From the NCBI GenBank assembly GCA_942159475.1, contig OW804095.1:53472773-53536772 (forward strand): a stretch of 64,000 nt of DNA, read 5' to 3'. The translations under genes and the position numbers were made by a program. The notes below the pieces were generated by a model, which saw nothing but the letters and a program-made list of their open reading frames with translations, was not told the DNA's origin and made no database searches. This DNA comes from Sthenelais limicola (Eukaryota; Annelida; Polychaeta; Phyllodocida; Sigalionidae). Positions 50,490 through 61,917 of the stretch are shown here, piece after piece (the stretch's first letter is position 1; every line of letters begins with the position of its first letter).

Positions 50490-50720
50490 GTCAGATTTTC
50501 AGAAAATGTACAATTAGCAGCTCTACACATTTATTAAATTCTGCTAAATCAGAGTGAAAAATGATAAATACTAGGTATATCTGAGTATATATTCGGTATT
50601 GTATTCATTCAATAAATCTATCTGGTTAGGTTGAACTGTATTTTGAACCTGATTTTCGTCTTAAATTTGGGTTATTTGAGAGGATTGGTGAAGTTGAATT
50701 GTACATTTTCTGAAAATCTG
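50490..50720 (-). mobile_element. small inverted-repeat element, copy 1
   Basis: Terminal inverted repeats tcagattttcagaaaatgta caatt (50492-50516) and the complement at 50695-50719 bound about 230 bp. The interior, read on the minus strand, matches 52805-52990 on the plus strand (acccaaattt, agacgaaaat, gttcaaaatacagtt, accgaatatatactc). It has no coding capacity. Confidence 0.7.
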
Positions 50721-51172
50721 ACCAATGTAGAGGTCCGGGAGTTCAGGTAGAGCCTTGTTGGTTTAGTGTGTGTCAAACGAGAGTAGTCCGCGGGACCCCT
50801 ACTTATGAGGGCCCCATTTTGGGTTGGGTATCTTTAGAATAAGTAAAACGTAGGGATCCGGGACTCCCAAAAGCCTTTAGAAACTAGACGTTCGTCAAGA
50901 AATCCAAGTTGGCGGGGGAAAAAGAGGGATCCAACATGAGCCAGATTGGAGCCCGCCTCCTTTTTTTCGAAGGAGTTTTGAAGTTTTGTGACATGTATCT
51001 ATGTACGATGATTTTCCCCTGCATTTCTCCTTCCAAAATTCTTCTGCATGGAATGTTCCGTATACAGAATGAGTATTACCATGTAATAGTACATTTCCTA
51101 CTTTCAGGAGGTGTGTGTGTATGATTTGGAAATGCACATAGGACGGAAGAATGCCCATCACCATTTGGTGGT

Positions 51173-54100
51173 ATGAACACTAAAACAATAATGCAGCAAA
51201 GTATGCTGCTCACAATTCTTATTGTCACATGGCTTGTCCTGCCATCCTGCCCAAGTATTGTGAAAGCTCCAGGCCATAGCAATGGCGGCGGCAATGTCCT
51301 GCATGATTCCCCCGGGATTGACAGTCTCCAAGAATTTCTGAATGAATTAACTGAAGGTGATTCATAAACATTATCCCTCAAAATAAATATAAGTTAAGAC
51401 AAATTATTGATCAGGGGACGAGCCTGTAGGTCAACCCCAGTTCCGAGAATCCTTCCCTGTTCTGTTGCTCGTGTATTCTTAATCGTCTAAACTCTATACT
51501 TACTTGTAATGCGTAACCATAATTGAATCAGTATATCATTAATAAGGCAAGTGTTGCTCCTTTAAATATCGTTTTCCATAGCAACATTGAATTTAACTGT
51601 AGGAATTAATGACTACCGGTACCCATAAGAGCTTATCCTTTTGAGCCCGTCCGCAACCTTTGAGCAACGGGGATGGAACTGTGCAGTTGTTTGAACAAAT
51701 ATTGGATGTTTGATTCTGTTGATACTATGAACAAGTATTTGTGAAGAATGTATATCTAGTTAGATAAAAAATTAACGTGGTAAAATATTATTGAAAACAT
51801 CTACAACTCGAGGATAGTATCAAAGGTGAACTGTGTGTAGCGACAAGTTATATGGCTGCAATAGCCAATCCAAGAGATTCTTTTTAATCATAAAAAAAAA
51901 AAAACGCCGTGTATTTCTATTTAACAAAAGGATTTACCATATTCTGGAACTGCACATTTATGACTGATATTACTTGTAGCCGAGGCAAACAGATGGCTTC
52001 GCGAATTCAACAAAGAACTGGACATTTTGCGATACAAAGAAGCATTAGGACAATGGTTATATGAAACAAACATGACAGATGAAAACGCTGGGAAGGTGAG
52101 CAATATAAGGGATATATATATATAGATATATCAGTATATAGTCTGGATTTAGATTTTTTGTTATAATATTATGTGATTACAATTTCGGTTCTTCTATCTC
52201 TGTCAATAGGCAGTTTTCTTCATCTAGATTTCTGGTGAAAATATAACGAAAAATCGTGATTCAAGTTTAGCTTTTATTTCAAATGCTGTGATCATTAAAC
52301 TTTTACGGGATAACACTCCAACTTGTTATTATCTTTTTTTGTTTTGAACAGCTGGATTATTACTTACTACATGTGTATACAAATTCAATCAGGTCACAAG
52401 GTACAAGTGTTATTATTGTAATAGTTAATCGTTAAGTGTTTTGAATGAATATGCAGATGTATTGGTTAATTAAGCTATTCATTTGATACATTTGTACAAT
52501 TCCCATTTTATCCGTATGTATTTTGGTAAACATATATGTATGTAAAGTATGTAATGTATAAATGTAATGTAATGTATACATGTATGTGATTCCATCATTT
52601 TCCGGGGTTTCATTTATTATGTTGTTGTATTGATTATCCATTTCTAATCAAATTTAATGAGTGAGTTTTAATAGGACATAGTCCGTTCCAGGTGCAACTT
52701 GTTGAAAAAGAGTTTTCGCCATTTACGTAGTTTACATTCTATTGACCCTTTTACATTACTACTGTGTGACGCAGAAGGCATTATTGAATATATATATGGG
52801 TGAAGTTGCCAGAAAATGTACAATTCACCTTCACCAATTTTCTCATATAACCCAAATTTCAGACGAAAATAAGTTCAAAATACAGTTTAACCTTACCAAA
52901 CAGATTGCTAAAATTAATGCAATGCCGAATATACTCGAATTTACCCAGTATTGCCCAAATTGCAGCCTAGCGAGTAGCATCAGTCCTGTTGCCAAGATCT
53001 CTCTAAGATATCAATAGTATTCAGCAAGCTTTAAGATACAATAAAGGCACGTTTAAAGATATATTATGTTAATCTGACAAACAAAATCTCGGATCGGCGG
53101 ATAAGTTGTAACATAATACATCTTATTTGAAGTAATCCCAGAGTGCCCCAGCCACACTTTTCTAGACTCTCCCACGACCACCGCTTTTTTTTTTAAAAAG
53201 CCGCCTCCGGCTACTCACTAAAATTAGACCAGGCGTACCCATTATCACGGTCCTATGCACATAGTAGAAGAAAAGGGAATTGCTGCTGTCTCTGCCCACG
53301 AAATAAATGCTCATTCAGCTTTTTCTCAAGTGTGAGAACTACCGTATATTAGTAAGCAACGATATTAGCTAGTGATTACTGGAACAATATTGTCTAGAAA
53401 AGAAGATATAAGCCCATTTACCACCAGCGAGGCCTGTGATAAGATTCGAATCGACGGCCATTGCCGCGAAATATATCAACAAGCGCCGAAAATGGTGTCT
53501 CCCAATACCGCCGCTAGCGCCCCTGCATACACATGCCTCACTGAGGCATGTGTATTATTAGACACCAAAACAAAAGCGTAGGAGGGGAGGCCGAGGGGCA
53601 GCCTGGGGGTGGGGTGGTGGGAATCATTGAAAATGAGAAAAAGATTCCAATACAATACAAGTACATAACCTAAGACACCACAACCAAATTAACCTCGCGG
53701 TAATACTCTGGACGCCATGGTGACTCAGTGGTGGCCACCGAAAGGTGCCGCTAGGTACATATCAATTCCCTAGGTGTGACCCCCAGTCTCTCTATTTCTG
53801 AGAAAGGTTACATGCTCAAAACGGCACACAATCACCTTTTTACAGTCACCTGATATATTTGGTCATTTCCGTTGCCACAGAACGCCCCCTGAATATCCTA
53901 GATTATTGTTTTAAAGTAACACAGTCATCATAGCATGAATAAAGGAGTAATGAACGTTTATCCTTCTTCTGCCATGCCAGCCAGGCCGTGTTTGTAACAG
54001 CTCTTTAGGCAACCCAGTCACCACAAGGGGAGATAGCTCAGTCAGTATGGTACTCACCTCCAAAGTGAAGGCTTGAGAGCTCAAGCCTCGCCTGGGTCAC

Positions 54101-57100
54101 GCAGCTCAATGTTTTTATCCCTGGGTCGTGTAGATGCTATGTCATTCTATGCGATCAGGATGGTGGGTGGGTTGGCGTGGTTGATGGTGATGGGAAAGGC
54201 AGGAGAAAGTATATGTATATGTTTTACACGTAGGTCTAATTTCCCATCGATACTAAATGGGCTATTGATATTACTAAAGGAAAAAATAGGCGTTCAGACC
54301 AGCGCTAGCATATCGCCACTCTTTCTGGATCAGCAGTTCACATTATTACCTCACTGTATATGGTGTAATGATATTAATATGCATACAAAGATGTTGTACA
54401 ACGTTTATACCAAGTAATTTACAGATCTTCCACCAACTGCAGTATTGCTTGTCATTTCAGATGGAAAAAACAGAAAAACTTTTCATCCAGTGGTCAGAAA
54501 AACAGCAACCCAAGGCCAAGCAGTATTACCACCATTTCAAAAGATGCAATTCTGGTCTCGCGCCCTGTAGGCCTAGAGCATATAATATATCCTACGCATT
54601 GAAAACAATTGTTAACTCTCTCAGCATCCCTTCTCCCAGAGACCCACTAAAGCGAGAGTAAGCAACATTTTGCAATGATTAGGCTAGTAGTATTAGGATT
54701 CTGTAAATTGTATAACAGAATATACAATATATATACTAAAACGTTCAAATATCCTATTAAATAGGTATTGTTTAATATTACAAAAATGTAACATTCATAT
54801 AAGTTAGATAAAAATTGATTCAAATAATGCACTTCTCCTATTGCATGCATAATAATTTACATTTGACACGCATTGTGTAGTTTATACTGATGCAAACATT
54901 TTTGTTTTAGTGAGTTATTACACATCTGCTCCCAAATGACAGCGATTTATTCCAAGGGAAAAATAACAAAGGATGGAAAATCATATCAAATAGAACCAGA
55001 ACTAACAAAGCTCCTAGCCGAATCAAGGGATTATGATGAATTGCTTTGGGCTTGGGAAGGTTGGCGAAATGTTACTGGACGGAATATGAGGGATATTTTC
55101 CTTAAAAGTGTGGAATTACAAAATGAAGGAGCCCAGAACATAGGTAAGAATGTGACCCTTCTGTGGGTCTCCTCATGATCCAATCAATTGCGATCAAGAA
55201 CAGAAATCTTGACATTACACATCCAACTGCACTGTTACAGCCCCACAACATATATGTTGTTCTTTTTGACATATTTTTCTGGAACCTTTCATCATGTTGA
55301 ATCGTATAAAGTCCAATTGAACCTTTATGGTATCATCCAATTAGGCATTAGTTTATATCTAGATGTGCATAATTTCATTGCAGGTTTACCCGATATTGGT
55401 GTGTTCAAACGAATTTCAAATTATGATATGGACACGGAGCTGGAGGAAACAGTGGACAAGCTTTTTGCGAAAGTAATGCCAATCTATAGTCAATTACATG
55501 CCTACGTCCGTAGAAAATTGATAGAAAAATATCCAGATAATGGAATAGACCCCAATGGGCCAATACCAGCCCATCTTTTAGGTATGTAATTTAAATTATG
55601 AACCTATTCACCATTCTCTATTATAAGTAGCATCTTGGAATATTTTATGCCACGGTTTAACATGATAGGTCTCCTGAATAGCAAAGTACTTTAAATCCAC
55701 AAATATTGTCCCATACAAACTGATAGGCACATTCTTTCAATTGTTTTATTCACCATTAAATTCATTTATGGCCAATGATTATCATTTTATAATTTTTCAG
55801 TATAGTATGAGTAATGCGAATTAATGTATATTTACCATGCTAATAGGAAACATGTGGGCACAGCAGTGGAACAACATTTATGACTTATTAGTTCCCTATC
55901 CGGATATCGATCCAATTGATGTTACGGCAGCTATGGTGGACCAAGGATATGACCCAATAAAGATGTTCAAAACTGCAGAGAGTTTCTACACATCACTTGG
56001 CCTCTTCAATATGACACCCACCTTCTGGGCAAAATCGATGATAGTGAAACCAACAGATGGACGCCAAGTTGTCTGCCATGCTTCTGCAAATGACCTTAGC
56101 ATAGGCGATGATTACCGGTATGTATACCATATTTCAAAGCATTACACCAAAGCTTTCTGTCCTTGTTCTCTATCTTAGTGACAGCATTTTATGCAAATTT
56201 GGGTGCATGAATGCAAACAGTGGGGACTTATGATTTAGAGCGGGTTGGCTGAGGGTGTCCTTCCTACTACTAAGTGTCCTTTTCCATCTCAGCTTGGTCT
56301 TGGAAAAGCACAAGGTAACAGCAGTAAACATTCAGTATGGGGAAGAGTGGAAGAAATGTATTGTGGCCCTGTCACCCTCAGAAAGAATCTGAATGGTCGG
56401 AAAGCATATTGATTACAAATATTAGAGTACGCTAGTAATGTTAGAGAGAAGATGATCCCACTATTGATTCACATCACATAATTACTATGTTCCCTCCACC
56501 ACCATGCAGCGTGTGTATTGCTTTTGTATGATAGCCCACAACCCAATACTTCCATGGACCCTCCGTATAGTATAGCCCGAGTTGCTAAGTTATGCCCTTA
56601 ATCATTATGTTTCCAGAACCCCTTCAATTGAACCCTGATAACTTTTTAATATTTCATATAAGTTCGTAAATGTATGTATAATATCAGAGCTTACAATGTG
56701 GGCAGCAGTTTGTAAAATTGATATGATGTCAGGGCCTCACCCACCTTCAGTGTTACTTGACCACCCACTGTATACCCTAAGTTTCTTTCTTTAATGACAA
56801 CATTCTATGCAAATGAGGAAACATGTTTCTAACAAGCACTGTCGTTGGCTGATATCAATACTCTTTCATTTATTCCAACCAGAATACATTTAAAGGTTGA
56901 TAAATATCCATTTTTGCTTTTCAGGATTAAAATGTGCACAGAGGTAACTCAGGAGTATTTGAAGACGATTCATCATGAAATGGGACATATAGAGTATTAT
57001 ATGTTATATCGGTCACAACCTCCCATATATAGAGGAGGTGCAAATGCTGCTTTTCATGAAGCTATCGGGGACACAATTGCTTTATCTGTTATGACTCCAG

Positions 57101-60100
57101 GTCATCTCTCCACCATTGGGCTGTTAAATCCGACAGATAAACATTCTCTGGAAAATACCCGCAGTAAGAATATATTTCTTTCATTAGCTGACATGTATAA
57201 TTATGCACCTGTGGCACATCCAAGGGCATTGACAAATTGTACGAGTCTATTTCATGTACCATACACAATATTGAAGTTTCAGTGATTAGTGTAATAAATT
57301 GGTTTCTTAAAATAAATTGGAAGTACATGTAGGCGCCTAGAACTTTTAGAAAATATTCTCATATTCTGAATACTTCTAAAGAACTATTATAAACAAAGTA
57401 ATTTTAATAGATGCGGAGATAATGATCCATTGATCCAGAATCTTGACGTGAAACGTATCACGAATGTGAAATATGTCAATAAAAGTTATTAAAAAAAAAA
57501 TATATATAGATGGCCCATTCTCACGAAAATGGTGCAGTCCTTTCTAAAAGGGTAAAAATTAATTTTTGTTTGATCGATCTGAGAGTTGGTAGGTTTAATG
57601 GTAATATATGGGCGGTAATATGTCTGAGTTTGCCATTAAATTAGACCATTAGTTTTTGTACAGGAGGTTATCAAAGATTGGTGTAGAAAAGTTAGTGAAA
57701 AAACGTCGCACACCCCTATATATCTTAGTAATGATCATTTCTCTATTAAATTTGTATTTCATCAATTATTTCTATCACCATTCTCTAACTAAATGTTTGA
57801 TTGATGTAATAGCCAAGAAATATTTTTTCCCTATATAATAACTTTTCAAATCAAGGACAACAACAAATGTCAGAAACTGGATTCCCACATCAATCAGATG
57901 AAACATCCTATCATTGACTGTGTTTTTATATATTATTCTCAAATCGTTCTAGTTTTTCTGTTATAATATGATCAAATATTATCTTTTACCCCTGAGTATG
58001 ATTAGTTACCAAATTTTTGGTAAATTATCCATGTTTTAAGGCTTCAAATTTGGGCGACGTTTTTTCTGAGTGAAAAAACGTCGCCCAATCTATGTCATAT
58101 TTATTCAATTATTTAAAGCCTGATTGTTATTTTCTATGTTTTTAATACATGACTGACACCATTTTAGACCATTTTAGCATTATTTTTTGAAAATTTGTCA
58201 TTCATGACAATATCCACTCAAGGATGGTGACGTTTTCATGCAGTAGAGTCATATATATGATGTGTTTCAGGAAAATGAGTCACAAATCAAAAAAGGGATA
58301 TTATTCATAGTGATTAAATCATCAGATTTCTTCATTGGAATATTCTCATTTTTGGTTTGCTTAGTGCTATTGATCATAGCAATATCTGTACCAAATTTCA
58401 GAACAGTGTATTGAATATATCCTTGATATATCCTTGTATTCTTGTCAAAGAATGGTGACAAAAATATGTTGCTGCCTGTGATGTCCATACCTCCTCCATG
58501 TAGTGTATCATAATTACTCATCTACATAAAATACATAGATCAATATTTTTCATTTTGTTGTAGGAAGCTACCTTAGGACCTGTTTCTTAAAACTGAGTAG
58601 GATACAAACATCAAAATCAAATCATTTCTTGAGTACAAGGATTCAAATAGGGGCGACGTTTTTACACTGCCAAGTCATATATTGAGTGAAAGTTGTAAAA
58701 ACGTCGCCCTATCTAAAGTCTAAATAACTCACTTTTTGGAATCTTAACAGTTTCTGAACATCGTTTCCCACAAAGTCTAAGATGATATAATGGTAAATAA
58801 GTGGAAAATGATTTAATTTGGTCAATATTTAGCTCATATTTTTATGTAAAAACGTCCCCATAATGTGGAAAAAACGTCGCCAGGGGGCGACGTTTTTTCC
58901 ACCAATTATTAGGATCAGCCCCAAGGCCTAAGGCCTAAGGTCTCACAATCTTCCAATGGTGGTATACATGTGTCTGCCAACCTATGCTTATGAAATCATA
59001 CTTCTTAAACAAAATTGATTTAATCATTTTAGAAAGCACAGCCTTTTTGTCTGGCGACGTTTTTACACCTCAATTTAGCCATTTTCACATTTATTGACTT
59101 AGGAGCATTAATTCTGCTGATATATTCAACCTTAATATATCATTTTATTCGGTTTTCATCCTCCATTCTATGGCACAAATTTGATTTATGCATATTTTGA
59201 TTCAACTATATTTTTTTCCAACATAACTATGAGTTTAGTAATGATTAATTGGGTATATTCCTTGATTTGATAGTATGTACTTAAAAAAATATACATCACA
59301 GATACACAAAAGTATATATTTTAATGATGCTTATGTCAAGACGGATATATCTAGTCAATTCTTTTGTCTTTAAGATCAGAATCGACCAAGTTATTGGCCA
59401 ATAAATCGAAAAAACGGGGGGTTGCACCACTTTTGTGAGAATGGGTCAGATATTTTACTTCAGGTCGTCGCTTTACTTAAAGGCATTTTCGCCACAATCG
59501 ATAAAGCCAATTAAAAGATTGTTAAATCAAAATGTATGTCCAATTGATGCCGCCCCCACAGCACAGCATCCAAATACATTGTTATGCCATCCAGTGTGCA
59601 TTATCATCGTTTTATTTACAGAGCGGGATATCAATGCCCTCATGATGACGGCCCTCTTCAAAATTGCCTTCCTGCCATTTGGGTACTTGATCGATAAATA
59701 CAGATGGGCAATATACCGAGGAAACATTACTGAGCAAAATCTGAACTCAGAATGGTGGCATTATAGGTTAGTTCATTTTTATTGTCTCTGCAATTGGTAT
59801 CGAATAGAACAAATCGATATGTAATACATTCAAATGTATACCCAAATTGTATTTATGTTTGACTAATGGGAGGATGAGTTATTGTCACTACCATATGGTA
59901 TAATTGAACAATGAATCAATTAGAATAAATAAACGGGGGGTACCATATTGCTATTGTTTCGCCCATACCGCACAATTATAGTTAAGTATTGTTCGTCAAT
60001 CTAATTTCATGCTAGTGCAAATAATTTTAATTTGAACAACTCAGTTCAAATGCTATGTATATCTGTAATAATTGTATATTAAAGCTGACATGTTTTTGTG

Positions 60101-61858
60101 AAAATTAAGAATTAAATACCAAGGCGTCTCTCCACCGGTCAACCGAAGTGAGGAGGATTTTGATGCTGGCGCGAAATACCATGTTCCTGCTGACGTTCCG
60201 TATATCAGGTAACATTTTGTATTGGAGTATTACAAAGCGTGTCTCAAAATTAAGGTTAATAAAACACCAACACAGCTGTATCGGCAGACAGAGGGTCGAT
60301 TCATTGATTACAAAAACATATAGTGAACTCCAACAGAGATTTTATCAATAATTGAAAACAAGTCTTTACATATTGAATATACTATACCCCTATGTTGATG
60401 TTAGTATGTTTCATGCTGCATGGTCTGGACCGATCATTATCATTATCTTTTGAAAACTATAAATGTATTATCTGTTAGGTAGTTGAAAAGCTAATGTTTA
60501 TTGATATCATCAATTACTTCTCCCATATAACCAACGACATTTAGCTTAGACCTTTAGACAAATAAGCATCAAAATTATGTTCGGTGTATGAAATGTAAAT
60601 CAAAATTTCTTTTTCTATTCCAAGTATTCAGGAACACGCTGGAAGACCTGAAATTTACTTTCAGATGCGTGTCTCCTTTTTGTACTTCTTCACGTATGAA
60701 TAAAAAATGCTTTGAATTGGATCTCCAGGTACTTCCTAAGCTTCATAGGTCAGTTCCAATTCCACAAATCTTTGTGTGAAACGGCAGGACAATATGGAGA
60801 GTTACATAACTGTGACATTTATGGTTCGAAGGAGGCAGGAGAAAAGTTAAGGTAAGGCAGAATCAGTGCTGCATCTTTCTCATGCACCGACTCAATATGT
60901 TGTTCTAATCACGGTGCACCCATACATTAGCGATTTCACCAGCGTTTTGGCTAAAGTTCGCCGTGGGTGGCGAGTTTAGCACCACTTGTCAAAGAAAACG
61001 GCAGTGAATTTGTTAATGTCACCAGAAGCCGTTAAACACAGCGGTTTCAGTGGCATTTTGACAGGGTATATAGGGAATACCCTGAAATCGGGATTGGGGT
61101 GTATTTTTGGTCGGGATTCGAGATTTAAAAGGGTATACAGGATTCGGGAAAGGGATTCAATATAACCAGTGGGGGATTGCAAATAGAAAACCTGCGGGAT
61201 TCGGGAAATGGGGCTTATAAAAAAACGGGAAACGGACACTAGTATCCAGATCGTTAATGTGTGCATGGTGTATTCGAACATGGTATTGCCATTGCTAAAA
61301 GCAACTTTGTGTATACTACTCTTAGACCAGAGTGCGCATGCACTGTGTACGCGGGTCGGTTGTACGCAGAATACAAATTGTAAACTCTTTTATCGTTTCA
61401 TTTATATACCTGTAGAGGGAGTGCTTATTCATCTACCTTCTCTATCTTCTACCTTATTATTCCCTACTGTTATCTCCAACACCTGCTTGTATCTACATGA
61501 GCTATGTGATATACCTTTTTTTCAGCTATTAAAAGAGTGAATGCTGCTTTTGTTATGACATCTACCTGATAATGCTTTGTCAAATTGCAGAGAGGCCCTC
61601 AGTTTAGGCTGTAGTAGACCATGGAAAGACGTAATGCAGGTCCTTACTGGTGGCCGGTCCTTTGACATATCCGCCATGGAAGAATATTTCGGACCCCTAT
61701 TAGAATGGTTAAAGGACCAAAATGTGAATGAAAATATAGGTTGGAAAGGACAATACAAAGATGATTCACCAGAAAACGATGATGACCTTAATGATCTCGA
61801 TGTACAGGAGCTTCTTCGAAGATTGATTGCAGTAGAAGAGGGAGAAGATCAATTATGA
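51173..61858 (+). CDS. ACE: angiotensin-converting enzyme (peptidyl-dipeptidase, M2), secreted single domain
   Basis: Eleven exons: 51173-51356, 51980-52095, 54461-54657, 54911-55143, 55384-55581, 55847-56117, 56925-57163, 59622-59766, 60110-60208, 60729-60851, 61591-61858. All phases agree, giving 690 aa. Exon 1 encodes a signal peptide ([16 protein letters not shown]). Zinc ligands are HHEMGH (His417, Glu418, His421) and EAIGD (Glu445). [15 protein letters not shown] retains the substrate-carboxylate Lys/His/Tyr and the chloride-site Arg; SEWWHYRIKYQG keeps the Trp and Arg of the other chloride site. [13 protein letters not shown] and VCHASA are conserved. The enzyme removes C-terminal dipeptides. 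There is no second catalytic domain and no C-terminal membrane anchor; the end is acidic, as in soluble invertebrate ACEs. The asparagine in HASAND replaces the usual Trp. The first disulphide of mammalian ACE appears missing. Confidence 0.95.
52428..52725 (+). repeat. dispersed microsatellite-bearing repeat, copy 2 (ACE intron 2)
   Basis: Same flanking blocks as 10917-11340 in the same orientation, but with a shorter and more degenerate TATG/TGTAA tract. Confidence 0.85.
52805..52990 (+). mobile_element. small element related to 50490-50720, copy 2
   Basis: gccagaaaatgtacaattca, ccttcaccaa, cccaaatttcagacgaaaat and ttcaaaatacagtttaacct match the reverse complement of the 50.6-kb element at roughly 80-85 percent by eye. 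The short open frame at 52742-53017 is incidental. Confidence 0.7.
53527..53555. repeat. perfect 14-bp palindrome
   Basis: atacacatgcctca, one C, then tgaggcatgtgtat: a perfect inverted repeat able to form a tight hairpin, in ACE intron 2. Confidence 0.85.
54027..54112 (+). repeat. tRNA-derived SINE head (ACE intron 2)
   Basis: ggggagatagctcagtcagt is an A-box region and gagagctcaagcctcg is a degenerate B box at tRNA spacing. The ends do not pair as an acceptor stem, so this is a SINE or tRNA pseudogene rather than a tRNA. Confidence 0.6.
56572..56672 (+). repeat. dispersed repeat, copy 2 (ACE intron 6)
   Basis: Matches 19918-20022: tatagcccga, taatcattatgtttcca, tcaattgaaccctgata and gttcgtaaatg. 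Confidence 0.7.
57511..59448. mobile_element. 1.94-kb TIR element with repeated CGTCGCC hairpins (ACE intron 7)
   Basis: The left terminus tggcccattctcacgaaaat ggtgca (57511-57536) and the reverse complement of the right terminus, tgacccattctcacaaaagt ggtgca (59423-59448), match at 23 of 26 positions. The interior repeats gcgacgttttt or its complement. There are hairpins at 58052-58086, 58651-58709 and 58866-58902, and single copies near 57700 and 59053. Internal ORFs are at most about 84 codons and lack transposase features. The flanks are TA-rich, so the target duplication is not certain. It is a non-autonomous DNA transposon within an ACE intron. Confidence 0.82.
61060..61220. repeat. degenerate gggattcggga repeats, ACE intron 10
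   Basis: Several imperfect copies of a gggattcggga-type unit in about 150 bases. No coding signal was seen; ORFs across it are incidental. Confidence 0.5.
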
Positions 61859-61911
61859 GTCATGCGAAACCCAGCGACTGCACACGTTTTTAGAAGTTTG
61901 TAAACAATGAC

Positions 61912-61917
61912 AATAAA
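61912..61917 (+). terminator. poly(A) signal of ACE
   Basis: AATAAA 54 bases after the ACE stop codon. Confidence 0.75.

Larger units (their letters stand above)
45108..51172. other. intergenic region between kinesin-5 and ACE, no supported gene
   Basis: AT-rich DNA with C-rich/(CA)n simple repeats (46855-46950), a poly-C run (48239-48251) and the inverted-repeat elements near 50375 and 50490-50720. ORFs at 47115-47318, 48790-49002 and elsewhere lack domains and splice support. Confidence 0.55.

Noticed and set aside
53372..53581. Small plus-strand ORF of 69 codons
   Set aside because: It lies in ACE intron 2, contains the palindrome, and shows no domain or homology.
54073..54417. ORF across the SINE head in ACE intron 2
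   Set aside because: It begins inside a tRNA-derived repeat and has no protein-like features.
57656..57838. 60-codon ORF inside the TIR element as a transposase remnant
   Set aside because: It shows no catalytic motif or similarity to a transposase and is too short to judge.
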